Part shown: positions 1 to 8,638 of the stretch, piece by piece | How positions within the stretch are numbered: the stretch's first letter is position 1 | Layout of the letters: every line of letters starts with the position of its first letter | DNA from: Nostoc parmelioides FACHB-3921 | GTDB taxonomy: Bacteria; Cyanobacteriota; Cyanobacteriia; Cyanobacteriales; Nostocaceae | Reading direction: 5' to 3' | Assembly (NCBI RefSeq): GCF_014696625.1 | Contig: NZ_JACJQL010000030.1 | Span: forward strand, 1 to 64,000 | Length of the DNA: 64,000 nt | Notes under the pieces: model-generated | The model's database searches: none | Seen by the model: the letters and a program-made list of their open reading frames with translations, nothing else | Told to the model about the DNA's origin: nothing | Program-made: the position numbers and the translations under genes

Positions 1-1182
1 ATAGACCAGTTTTTCAATGCAACTTCCAATTGCATTATCGCTACCGTTCACGTTGACAGCTTTCCCGCCGACCTACCCCTAGAACCGAATATTCGGGAAC
101 CAAACAAGAAAAGTTCGACATACAGACAGATTTTTGACTCTCTGACTACCGAACCCGAAAAGTTCTTCGAGCGACATAGTGGGATTGTACTGTGTGCCAA
201 CAAAGTCAAGCCCAACAGTAAAAAGACACAACTAGAATTAGAGATACTTGAGGCTTCTGAGGGTGGTAGCGACGGTATCATTAATGGTGGGCATACGGTT
301 TTAGCGTTTGAGCAAGCAAGAAATTATAAATATGACCTAACCGAAGCTAGAGTCAAAGTCACAATTCATATTGGATTAACTGAGGATGAGGCGAAAGACA
401 TTGCCCTAGCATCAAACACATCTGCCCCAGTAGATGCCCGTTCTAAAGTCAACGCCAGAGGTGACTATAAATTCCTCAAGCAGTTTTTAGCGCAATTGGA
501 ACGTGAGCAAAAGACAAAGTTCAGAATTGCATATTACCAAAACCAAAGCGGTACACCAAAAAGTCCCCAGTGCAACGTCAACCATTTGATTAAGTTGATG
601 AACTGTTTGGACAGGAATAAATATAATCCAGACTCTAAAAGCAGAACCAAACACCCACCTGTGAGTAACACCCCGTCATTGAGTGAGGCGGAAAGACAAC
701 GGCTGTCGAAACTGTTACCGTTACTGTCCAAAGGGTTGTGGGTTGAGCAGCGACTATTTCAGGTAATCGAGGAGCATATTACTAAGCCTAAAAGAAAGGG
801 AGTAGTTGACCTCGCCTCCATTGACCCACGCAAGAATACACTATTGCCTGATAGTCGGTATTCGTTCGGCTTTTCTGCGCCGGCTGATATCGCCATGCCC
901 ATTGTTGCTGCTTACCGGGTGTTTTTGGATGAGAACTACAACTGGATCATTCCTTTTGATGAGTTCGCTGAAGATTTTTTACAGCATTTGTGGAATAACT
1001 ATTACAAGAAATACTTAATATCGGAGAAACTGGCTGGTAATACAGTAGGCAGCAAAATCTGTCGTAATCCAATCATCTGGGATAACCTGTATGTTTCAGC
1101 ACAGAGTTACCTGAATCAGCAGTTGCTTAAGATGGTTGGGTCAAGCAAGAGCAAACGTGAAGAACTGAAGCTAGTGAATTGA
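1..1182 (+). CDS. AIPR-type (abortive infection phage resistance family) protein, 5' end outside window
   Basis: The frame is open from the first base, so the start lies to the left; 393 residues are visible. The best mark is the motif DGIINGGHTVLAFEQA at about residues 91-106, which matches the conserved NG-x-QT-type core of the AIPR family. It is followed by a segment on non-integer-like turnover (ASNTSAPVDARSK). AIPR proteins were named after plasmid-encoded abortive phage infection genes; their biochemistry is poorly settled. The C-terminal 200 residues are helical and carry no catalytic motif I recognise. It is the only gene of its orientation here and its partners, if any, are upstream. 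The family call is from pattern recognition, so moderately sure; the defence role is inference. Confidence 0.6.
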   Translation: MDQFFNATSNCIIATVHVDSFPADLPLEPNIREPNKKSSTYRQIFDSLTTEPEKFFERHSGIVLCANKVKPNSKKTQLELEILEASEGGSDGIINGGHTVLAFEQARNYKYDLTEARVKVTIHIGLTEDEAKDIALASNTSAPVDARSKVNARGDYKFLKQFLAQLEREQKTKFRIAYYQNQSGTPKSPQCNVNHLIKLMNCLDRNKYNPDSKSRTKHPPVSNTPSLSEAERQRLSKLLPLLSKGLWVEQRLFQVIEEHITKPKRKGVVDLASIDPRKNTLLPDSRYSFGFSAPADIAMPIVAAYRVFLDENYNWIIPFDEFAEDFLQHLWNNYYKKYLISEKLAGNTVGSKICRNPIIWDNLYVSAQSYLNQQLLKMVGSSKSKREELKLVN

Positions 1183-1320
1183 CATATAATTATTCATTCA
1201 TTCCCAAATTAAACCTATGCAAGAGCTATAAAGCTTATACTGTAAAGTATCTGAAATTCTTATGATTGTGATTCGCTCCTTATTAAAACTGCTATGACTG
1301 ATACACCCAGCAATGAGTCA

Positions 1321-1560
1321 GCCCTGAAAGAGGGTTTACCTCCGTAGGGGACTGCGAACCCGAAGGGTCAAGATGCTTGTTGAGGGTAAATTCATTAGAA
1401 TACCGAAGATGCAAGAATCCTCATACCTAAAGGTATAAGGAGTGTCAAAACAGGAAACGGGAAATTCATATTCATCGTGAAGACTGGTTAGACACAAAAG
1501 TTGTAGCAAGTGGCGTTCGGTCATACGCTTACATCCCCCTTTTAGAAAAAGCTTGCTCTA
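1321..1560 (+). ncRNA. group II intron-like 5' (domain I) remnant
   Basis: This 410-base gap holds a non-coding stretch whose successive phrases (GGGTCAAGATGCTTGTTGAG, AGAATACCGAAGATGC, GTGTCAAAACAGGAAACGG, TTGTAGCAAGTGGCGTTC) resemble domain I of cyanobacterial group II introns as I remember them. No reverse transcriptase ORF or domain V hairpin follows, so if this is an intron it is a truncated piece. A covariance-model search would decide. I see nothing else in 1183-1592. Confidence 0.4.
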
Positions 1561-1592
1561 CGCATCACGACTCATAACAGCTTTCTAGCCCT

Positions 1593-2729
1593 TCAAACCA
1601 TTAGTTCTGCTATCTCAGCAATGATCTCTGAGGCATCCAATCGCCTTCTCCTCACGGCCCCAACTATACTGCACTCGGCATCAAGTACAAAGGCTTCAAG
1701 TTGATGCTGATTCACACTTGTCCCGCCATAACTCACCCCAAGTTCAAAGAACTCGCGTAGCAAGGCATGGTTGTCTAGAGTTCTCAGAAAGCGGTGGTTT
1801 TCATCAACTTGAGCGCCCCAACTGCGAGCGTATTGTGTGAGTCGCCTCGGATCGTCATACTCAGGATCATAGGTGATGGCGGCTGTACGAACCCGGCTCC
1901 CCATGTCTTTAAGGCGCTTCTGCAAACGACCCAGCCTGGATATAGTCAGTGGACACTTTGCTGGATTACCGCATCGTGTAAAGAAAAAGACCACGACTGT
2001 TGGCTGACCGCGAAAAAAATCTGGCAGCAGAAATGTAGAACCGGATTGATCCTGCAAACGGAGTTGGGTGAGTTCATAGGGGAGTGGTTGAAACAGCCGT
2101 ATGATTGCTAAACTACGGTCTGCCTCTTCTTCCGTCTCTGGCAAGGGTTGAGTTTCCAGCACCTCAATAGCTTTGTTCAGGTCTGAACGTAAGTTTTCAC
2201 TCTTGAGTTCACCAGCCAGCTCACGTAGTCGCGGCAGAGCGCTACGCCCACAACTGCCCAGCCACGCAAATGTTCGCAATATTTCCTTGAGGGCAGTAGT
2301 CGGTTCTCCATTGCCTCCGTAACCACCATAGGTATCAAGACGAATCAGATCATCACGATGGCGAATGTAGAGGATGGCCTCAAGTAGCGGTTGCACAAAT
2401 TGGGCGGAGGGTTCTGGACGTTTGCGAAGAGCAGTCGCAGCCACGGCAGTCAGCCAAGGGTCGAACGCACTCTCCAATTCTGCAAGTACAAATGGCAGGG
2501 CCGTTTCCGGCAAAGCGCGATAAGCAAGGGCTTGAATTAGGGAACCTCGGATTCGTGTGACGGTGGCAGAATCGACACCAGCATAGACAGGGTGGCGTTC
2601 TTCAAGAAGGGCTAAAAAGTAGGGGGTGAAACTTGCATCTCCTTGACCGCGTTGAATAAAATCAATCACCTCTGCTTCCGATCTGATTGCCTGCACATCA
2701 ACGACTACAGTTCCCGAATCTATTTTCAT
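1593..2729 (-). CDS. HEAT-like repeat protein fused to SCO1/SenC-type redoxin domain
   Basis: 378 residues. The N-terminal ~200 residues are helical with HEAT/PBS-lyase-like spacing. The C-terminal ~170 residues look like a SCO1/SenC thioredoxin-fold domain: VVVFFFTRC, then a second Cys in KCPLT, a TYDPEYDDP strand and a late conserved His region. SCO proteins deliver copper to cuproenzymes or act as thiol reductases. Usual SCO proteins have C-x3-C; here the two Cys are five residues apart (C-GNPAK-C), which is odd. The start overlaps the stop of the upstream HEAT gene by four bases (ATGA), so it is translationally coupled and in an operon with a tyrosinase, a copper enzyme. I infer a role in loading or reducing the tyrosinase copper site. 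No signal peptide is visible, so it is probably cytoplasmic. Confidence 0.65.
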   Translation of the reverse strand: MKIDSGTVVVDVQAIRSEAEVIDFIQRGQGDASFTPYFLALLEERHPVYAGVDSATVTRIRGSLIQALAYRALPETALPFVLAELESAFDPWLTAVAATALRKRPEPSAQFVQPLLEAILYIRHRDDLIRLDTYGGYGGNGEPTTALKEILRTFAWLGSCGRSALPRLRELAGELKSENLRSDLNKAIEVLETQPLPETEEEADRSLAIIRLFQPLPYELTQLRLQDQSGSTFLLPDFFRGQPTVVVFFFTRCGNPAKCPLTISRLGRLQKRLKDMGSRVRTAAITYDPEYDDPRRLTQYARSWGAQVDENHRFLRTLDNHALLREFFELGVSYGGTSVNQHQLEAFVLDAECSIVGAVRRRRLDASEIIAEIAELMV

Positions 2730-3514
2730 GATGATCTCCGTCGGTTGGCAAGGATGCGGATAAATTCCTCCACTGAATCTACATCTGCCTCAACATCTGC
2801 CGATCTACTCGTAAGATTAATTGGACGATCGAGATTAATTGAACCCTCGGTGTCAGGCACAGGCAATGATTCAGGTGCAAGCGCATTGAGTGCCGCTACC
2901 GCCAGCTTACGTACATTAGTTGTCTTCTGTTTATCCCTAATCACCGCCTTGAGACGCTCCACAGATGAGGGATCGCCAGCAAGATGGCGAATGGCGGCTT
3001 CTTGAGTTCGTTCGTCTGTAGACTGATCGACGAGCTTTCCTGCCAGCTCACGCACATCGGCGTGAGGGTCTTCACTGAGCAGATTCAGGGCATCGGCAGG
3101 CTCCACCAACGCCTGCTCAGGATCTTCAAGACCCTTGATTAACAGTTCTTGGGCGCGTCGGTCTCCTTGAGGGACGAGTGTAGACAAGGCGGCAAGCCTT
3201 AACTCAGGTGTGGCGAGCGCAATACGCAGAGCTTCCAAATATGCGGGTCGCCATTCGGAAAATGTGCGACTCGATATGGCTAACAGTTTCAGAGTTTGCA
3301 GTGCTGTCTGACGATTCTCCACTGTTTCTTCTGGATTAGCAAGGATTTCAAGAGGCAGCTCATGTGTATCGGGGATATCGCCTTGGGTCAACCCACTTCT
3401 ACCCCTAGCACTTAGGCTTTCGAGTGCTGAACCCCGGCGTAGTTCGTTGCTTTGTGCGCGAGCAGCAGCAACCTGCTCACTTAATTGCTGTCGATATTCT
3501 TCAATGCTACTCAT
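2726..3514 (-). CDS. HEAT-repeat protein of tyrosinase operon
   Basis: 262 residues, almost wholly helical, with repeated blocks such as LRLAALSTLV, ADVRELAGKLV and VRKLAVAALNALAP that fit HEAT/Armadillo repeats; no catalytic motif. Such solenoids bind partner proteins. The gene sits between the tyrosinase upstream (about 54 bases away) and the HEAT-SCO1 gene downstream, with which it overlaps by ATGA. I infer a scaffold or chaperone for tyrosinase maturation. N-terminus MSSIEEYRQQLSEQ is a plausible natural start. The repeat assignment is firm in kind, but the function is inferred only from neighbours. Confidence 0.6.
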   Translation of the reverse strand: MSSIEEYRQQLSEQVAAARAQSNELRRGSALESLSARGRSGLTQGDIPDTHELPLEILANPEETVENRQTALQTLKLLAISSRTFSEWRPAYLEALRIALATPELRLAALSTLVPQGDRRAQELLIKGLEDPEQALVEPADALNLLSEDPHADVRELAGKLVDQSTDERTQEAAIRHLAGDPSSVERLKAVIRDKQKTTNVRKLAVAALNALAPESLPVPDTEGSINLDRPINLTSRSADVEADVDSVEEFIRILANRRRSS

Positions 3515-3568
3515 GATTGGTGTTCCTTAATTGATATGTTTTTTAGATGAATTCTTTAAGATGTTTTT

Positions 3569-4822
3569 TCAGATGAATTCATAGGGAACATCATCGTAAC
3601 CATAGCCAAGTCTCGCCGTAGATGTTTCGTAGCCTTGGAAATCAATCATATCTTCCACCTTTGGCGTTTTACCTGGCGTTGATGTAACTGTCGAATCTGC
3701 AAGCCAACCTCCCGGAGCGAAGTCAGGACGGGGTGGGGTAACAATACCATTCCACGGCCACATTGTGTCAGCTAACCGCAGTCCATCTCTATCTTGTGGG
3801 GTATAACTCTCTAACTCTTGAGGGTTGATGCGTTTGTACAGCCACTGCCAGAGCGCCCATAGACGGTCAACGTTAGCATGAAGCAGGAAAAATAGAGGAT
3901 CTTTCACGGCAGTAGGAACAGAGGAAATAGAGCCTGTGAATGATACATGGGCGGATGCGTGGGGGCTACGCTCTATACCTTCTCTCTGCGTAAATTCTGC
4001 ATACTCATCACCTAGCGCCAGGGTTTCGCTTTGGGATATCATAGGGAAGCCGGGGGGGCTGGTTAAGGTATCGAAACGCGCACTCCGCCGAATCCCAGGC
4101 AAATCATCCGTTACCCATGCGGCAAGCGGATTATCAATGTTGAATACAACCAAGTCAGCCCTAGCGTTATCAGGCGTAGGAACTTGCCGCGTTTGTCCCA
4201 TAAAGTCTGCCTGGAAGATTTTCGGTGCTGGCTCATCGAAACGCCAATAGGGTAGAGAAACTGAGGGATCTACGAGCTGAAGTTCGCGCTCCAGGTCTAG
4301 GATAAAAGCCCGATGCCAGGGTAGAAAATGTGGACCTCCGTGAGCTTGTGCGTTAGAGGGTTCAACGTGGCTCTTGCGGAAGTCCTGATAGATGCCTGTA
4401 CCTGCAAGGTTGAGCTGGAAGAGAGCCTCTAGGAAGCGATCGCGCTCGCCTTGCGTCAGGTTGTTGGCATTTTTGCGAACTCGCACCATCAGAGGTAAGG
4501 TGATTTCATTCCCCACTCCATTCACGACGAGCAGACTGTCTTTATCGTTGACACTGGGAGAACCAAACTTACCGCCGATCTCGAAAGCAACCCATGAACC
4601 ATCAGCAGGCAGGGTGAGTTCCAGGCTCTCTTTCGACGGTTCATTTCGAGATGAGTAAAAGACCACTACACCACCACCATCCTGTGCAGGGCGACTACTC
4701 AACTGCACTTTGAGATCCTCTGTAGTCGCACCAGGTAAACGGATGCGACAAGGGGAAGGGGCATAAGCAACATAACGCGCATTTGCGTTTAATGTTCCAT
4801 TTATTTCTATTTCAATTGCCAT
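3569..4822 (-). CDS. tyrosinase / polyphenol oxidase (type-3 copper)
   Basis: About 417 residues from the ATG at 4822. An in-frame TTG at 4912 would add a hydrophobic stretch but lacks support. The type-3 copper centre is clear: CuA His at about 152, 161 and 170 (SH, AHGGPHFLPWHR, nine residues between the last two as in bacterial tyrosinases), and CuB with SPHASAHVSF followed by DPLFFLLHANVDRLWALW. The enzyme oxidises phenols and catechols with O2. The first ~115 residues form a beta-rich N-terminal extension not found in minimal tyrosinases. It leads a three-gene leftward operon with a HEAT protein and a HEAT-SCO1 protein. No Tat or Sec signal is visible from the ATG start. Family very sure; substrate unknown. 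Confidence 0.88.
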   Translation of the reverse strand: MAIEIEINGTLNANARYVAYAPSPCRIRLPGATTEDLKVQLSSRPAQDGGGVVVFYSSRNEPSKESLELTLPADGSWVAFEIGGKFGSPSVNDKDSLLVVNGVGNEITLPLMVRVRKNANNLTQGERDRFLEALFQLNLAGTGIYQDFRKSHVEPSNAQAHGGPHFLPWHRAFILDLERELQLVDPSVSLPYWRFDEPAPKIFQADFMGQTRQVPTPDNARADLVVFNIDNPLAAWVTDDLPGIRRSARFDTLTSPPGFPMISQSETLALGDEYAEFTQREGIERSPHASAHVSFTGSISSVPTAVKDPLFFLLHANVDRLWALWQWLYKRINPQELESYTPQDRDGLRLADTMWPWNGIVTPPRPDFAPGGWLADSTVTSTPGKTPKVEDMIDFQGYETSTARLGYGYDDVPYEFI

Positions 4823-5081
4823 CAAATGAGTTTTGATGTGTAATAAAATGATTATAAATACTATTGCATACTGATAACTGCATATTAACACTCTCTTTAT
4901 TATTTTTAACAAGTTCAGTGCTAGAATTATTAGTCAATAAATATACAAGCTAGATCAATCTAAATGCTTATGCGATTTTGCCTGCATTTACCCTATATTG
5001 ATGGTACAATTCCTCAACATCTTCCCAGCTTGGCTTCATCAATTACCATTAAATAGATGTTGTCAGGTTGATAAAGATTTG

Positions 5082-5237
5082 ATGAGAGAGTATCTGAGGC
5101 GATGGCTACTTGTGAGCGGAGTTGTCATTCGCTGCGGATTATTACCATTATCTGCTCAAGCGCAACAAGCAACTGATGCTCAAGTTCCCGCACTGGTTGA
5201 AGCACAAAGATATTGTCAGTACGACCGCGCTGTATAA
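5082..5237 (+). pseudogene. remnant of an exported-protein gene (signal-peptide end only)
   Basis: A 51-codon frame begins MREYLRRWLLVSGVV and runs through LLPLSAQAQ, a good Sec signal peptide with AQA cleavage site, then stops shortly after. A second frame (5122-5421) overlaps and continues with no recognisable domain. This looks like the head of a gene that lost its body by frameshift or deletion, not a working protein. I could not name the parent. The rest of 4823-5805 holds only an AT-rich hairpin at 5578-5609. Confidence 0.3.
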
Positions 5238-5577
5238 AAAGCTCTGCGGTGTGGAATTAAGTGTCAGTCAAGCATTAGTTAGAGAAACATCTCAGGATTT
5301 GCGAGCGCTAATATTTGCACGAAGTTATGGATTTGACATTCATATTTCCAGTGCAAGATATAAGACTCCAAGAGGCGATGTACTGCAAGCGATAGATTCT
5401 TTACTATGGATCTTCTTATAAGAATGAATAGCAGGGAATCATTAAAATCTGTTGACAAGCATCTATCTTAAGATGTAAATATAATGTGTATCAAATAATT
5501 GGTTAATAAGTGGCAAAAATCATCTTATTAATCGTAAACTCAGATATTGCACCTCTACGTACAACCCCAGGTAAAGT

Positions 5578-5609
5578 AAAAATATGGGCGGTAAAGATAC
5601 CATATTTTT
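5578..5609. terminator. AT-rich hairpin, possible bidirectional terminator
   Basis: Perfect 10-base inverted repeat AAAAATATGG / CCATATTTTT with a 12-base loop, followed by a T-rich tail. It lies between the remnant frames at 5.1-5.4 kb and the lipoxygenase gene, so it could isolate the two. Confidence 0.45.
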
Positions 5610-5805
5610 ATAGGCTTTTATCGCTAAATTAGGACTTTTGCTTTTTTACTGACTAATAAAATTACATTAATTTTTCTTGGTGCAAGATGTAAGTAAACCC
5701 TTGAATTGACATCTTTACCACTTAAAGGTAAGAGTATCCGACAGATATTTGATAAATACCAAATTTGAAACTCGCAACAAAAGTAAAAACAAAAAGAGAT
5801 GGGCC

Positions 5806-7932
5806 ATGAGCTTAAATTTGATTCACCTGCCAAAAATTATTGAATTTTTATACCGCCTTTTAAAGTTTCTAGCAACGGTTCCTTTTGCCAATAACTTGAT
5901 TTTATCTAATAAATATGAATATGACTATGAGGTTCTAGATCCTCTAGCTATGACATATATACCATCTAGCCTAATACCAGGGCTACCTGCTTTCCCTAAA
6001 GCAGATGAACTTCCTAATGAAAAGTGGTTTGCTTTAGTATTAAGTACAATAACCCTTTTGGTAAATCAAAAAACCACTGATGATGTTGTAAATGAATCCG
6101 TTCCCCAGGAAAAGGAAATTGAGGATTTAGGGTTGATTAATGACAAAATCAAAGAAGCAGAAGGGCAAGAAGCTTTAACTAATGCTGTTATGAAGCTAAA
6201 AAAGGCATTAGGACTGGCAGATACTGACGGGCAAAGCGAACTAGATTCAAAGACTAAAAATGATATTCAATTGGAAAGTAATTCGAGTGATTATGAAGAT
6301 GAATTTGATAAAATAGACCGAGAAATACAGGCTTATTTAAGCCAAATTACACAGCTAGAATCTGCAACACCTAAAGCTGAAGAAGTTGAGCCAATTAATC
6401 AAGAATTATATGGACATCTTCAGGAAATTGCTAAATCTTTAGGACGAGAATTAATTAAAAATCAACCGGATTCTACAGTGAGGCTAGAAAGTCCTAGTCC
6501 TGTTCCTACTCTACCAGAGTATGAACAATTAATTAACCCATTAAAGATCAAGCCCGCAACTTTAACTAATTTTCAAAAAGATGATGTTTTTGCTTATATG
6601 CAAGTAGCTGGGCCAAACCCAGTTATGCTCAATCAAATCAAAAAAATTGATTCTCGTCTGCCAATTACCAATGAACAATACCAAAAGATTGTACATCAGG
6701 ATTCTTTAGAGGCAGCACTACAAGAAAGACGAATTTATCTAGCAGACTATAAGAAGCTGGAAACTCTAGAAAATGGTAGTTTTGGTGAATTTCAAAAGTA
6801 TATATATGCTCCAGTAGCTTTATTTGTAGTACCACCAGATGGATATCTAAATCGGAATTTGCTACCGATAGCAATTCGTTGTCAACAAACTCCAGGGGAT
6901 GATAATCCTATATTTACGCCTCTAGATGGAGAGAACTGGATGACAGCTAAAACCGTCTTACAAATGGCAGACAGTAATTATCACGAGTTGTTCTCTCACT
7001 TAGCTCAAACTCACTTGTTTATTGAGCCTTTTGTTCTGGCTACTAATCGCTGCTTTGATAAAAGTCACGCTGTCAGACTTTTGTTGAAACCTCATTTAGA
7101 AGGTACTGTATTAATTAACTATGGCGCACATAAATTTTTACTAGCACCAGAAGGGCCTATAGACTCGCTATTAAGTGGAACTATTGACAGTAACTGCAAT
7201 CTAGCTATAAAAGAAGCCCTAAGTAACTTAGCTAATTTTAATGAAGTTGCATTCCCCAAGACGTTAGAAAAACGCGGCGTTAATAATTCCCAACAGCTAC
7301 CAATTTATCCTTATCGAGATGACGGAAAACTGATTTGGGATGCCATTCATCAGTGGGTTAAGAATTACTTAGGTCTGTTCTACGCCAGCGACAATTTTGT
7401 AGAAAAAGATATACAACTACAAAAGTGGGCAAGTGAGTTGCTAAATAAAGGAAAGTGTCATATTGGTGACAAAGGTGATGGACAAATTAAAACCCTAGAT
7501 TATCTAGTCGAGGCTATATCCACAGTTATTTTTACAGCTAGCGCTCAACACGCTGCTGTTAACTTTCCGCAAAGCGGCTTGATGACCTACGCACCAGCAT
7601 TTCCTTTAGGTTGCTATTCCCCAGCACCTAAAAAGACTCAACAGCAGCAAGATTTCATGGGTTTACTATCACCCTTAGAGCGGGCTGAACTGCAAATACA
7701 AGTCCTTTATTTGCTTGGCTCAGTCTACTATACGAAACTAGGTGATTACTCTAGCTCATTTTTGCAATCATTTCCGAAGAAGGAAGACAAGGAAAAAGTG
7801 GAAAAAGCTTTGAATAAATTCAAGGTGAATCTAAATGACATCGAAACAAAAATTCTAAACGAAGATAGCCAAAGGCTTGTGTCTTATAGATATCTGTTGC
7901 CCAACAATATTCCTCAAAGCATCAATATTTAA
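5806..7932 (+). CDS. lipoxygenase
   Basis: 708 residues from the ATG at 5806, which has GAGATGG upstream; a TTG 57 bases earlier is less likely. The iron ligands are all present. HELFSHLAQTH gives His at about 393, 398 and 403 and is followed by FIEPF. SAQHAAVNF gives the third His and Asn. The protein ends in isoleucine (PQSINI), the C-terminal ligand of true lipoxygenases. Lipoxygenases insert O2 into polyunsaturated fatty acids to give hydroperoxides. The N-terminus lacks an obvious PLAT barrel and instead has an acidic coiled stretch around residues 115-190. Other cyanobacterial lipoxygenases are fused to a catalase-like domain; this one is not. Divergent tyrosinase and a downstream protease are neighbours. 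Family call very sure; regio- and stereospecificity cannot be read. Confidence 0.92.
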   Translation: MSLNLIHLPKIIEFLYRLLKFLATVPFANNLILSNKYEYDYEVLDPLAMTYIPSSLIPGLPAFPKADELPNEKWFALVLSTITLLVNQKTTDDVVNESVPQEKEIEDLGLINDKIKEAEGQEALTNAVMKLKKALGLADTDGQSELDSKTKNDIQLESNSSDYEDEFDKIDREIQAYLSQITQLESATPKAEEVEPINQELYGHLQEIAKSLGRELIKNQPDSTVRLESPSPVPTLPEYEQLINPLKIKPATLTNFQKDDVFAYMQVAGPNPVMLNQIKKIDSRLPITNEQYQKIVHQDSLEAALQERRIYLADYKKLETLENGSFGEFQKYIYAPVALFVVPPDGYLNRNLLPIAIRCQQTPGDDNPIFTPLDGENWMTAKTVLQMADSNYHELFSHLAQTHLFIEPFVLATNRCFDKSHAVRLLLKPHLEGTVLINYGAHKFLLAPEGPIDSLLSGTIDSNCNLAIKEALSNLANFNEVAFPKTLEKRGVNNSQQLPIYPYRDDGKLIWDAIHQWVKNYLGLFYASDNFVEKDIQLQKWASELLNKGKCHIGDKGDGQIKTLDYLVEAISTVIFTASAQHAAVNFPQSGLMTYAPAFPLGCYSPAPKKTQQQQDFMGLLSPLERAELQIQVLYLLGSVYYTKLGDYSSSFLQSFPKKEDKEKVEKALNKFKVNLNDIETKILNEDSQRLVSYRYLLPNNIPQSINI

Positions 7933-8060
7933 CCAATTTATAGAGGTTGATAAATTCCCCCTCTAGTTGTACTGAATGATTTAAAACTTCAAAAGTTACT
8001 TCCTAAAAGTTTCTAGTAAATAGAGACAGAGCAAAATTAAAACAAAAGGAGATGTTTACA

Positions 8061-8198
8061 ATGGATAAGTTTCAAGGAAGTATTAGTGAAGTTCTACAGG
8101 GCAGTCTTCAAATAGGAAACTTAGATACAACAGAAACGTTAGAGGCTGTTAATGAGTGCATAGATTTCAATTTTGACATCAAGATATTAAGTCTTTAG
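8061..8198 (+). CDS. small ORF, 45 residues, strong ribosome binding site
   Basis: ATG at 8061 with AAGGAG eight bases upstream, reading MDKFQGSISEVLQGSLQIGN and ending in KILSL. It is acidic, has no transmembrane segment and no recognised motif. It follows the lipoxygenase by about 130 bases. A second, shorter reading frame with AAAGGAGA before GTG lies at 8386-8451 but looks degenerate. The strong Shine-Dalgarno and clean start argue for a real peptide; a truncated gene head is the alternative. Otherwise 8199-8638 holds only the hairpin below. Confidence 0.4.
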   Translation: MDKFQGSISEVLQGSLQIGNLDTTETLEAVNECIDFNFDIKILSL

Positions 8199-8548
8199 TG
8201 GACAGATTTGTAAATCTGGCAGATTGGAGATTAAGGGATCTGTCATAGGCATTCAAATCGGTGATAAGCTGTTGTGCATTTAAACTGGGATTTTTGAGAG
8301 CTATACTCCTTGCTGTGTCTAAATTGCTCGCTCAATTTTAATGCTGAACAGCTTACTGTGGTGGACTTATCGAAAGGAGAATTTTGTGCCAACCCGAGTA
8401 TTGGGTTTGAAGAAGTCAAATATTGCTTCTATTTATTTGGTTCGTGTTTGAGAACAAGAGGGTATGTTGATGGTTGATTCCACTCGAAGCATGAATGGGA
8501 TGAAGAAATAGTATGCTTCTAACTAGACTTAAATAAAAGTCATCTTTA

Positions 8549-8581
8549 AAATAGGCTCAAACCCATTCTTTGAGTCTATTT
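8549..8581 (+). terminator. hairpin terminator upstream of protease gene
   Basis: Inverted repeat AAATAGGCTCAAA / TTTGAGTCTATTT (one mismatch) with a 7-base loop, about 60 bases before the protease start. It could end transcripts from the lipoxygenase side. Confidence 0.45.
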
Positions 8582-8638
8582 ACAATCAAAATTTTATTCT
8601 AGCATACATATAAATTATCTAGAGATAAGGAGAAAAAC

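Noticed and set aside
4823..4912. N-terminal membrane anchor of the tyrosinase from a TTG start
   Set aside because: No ribosome site, rare start codon; the ATG at 4822 begins the family-like region.
5122..5421. 99-codon frame after the signal-peptide remnant
   Set aside because: No recognisable domain and it overlaps the remnant in another frame; treated as decayed DNA.
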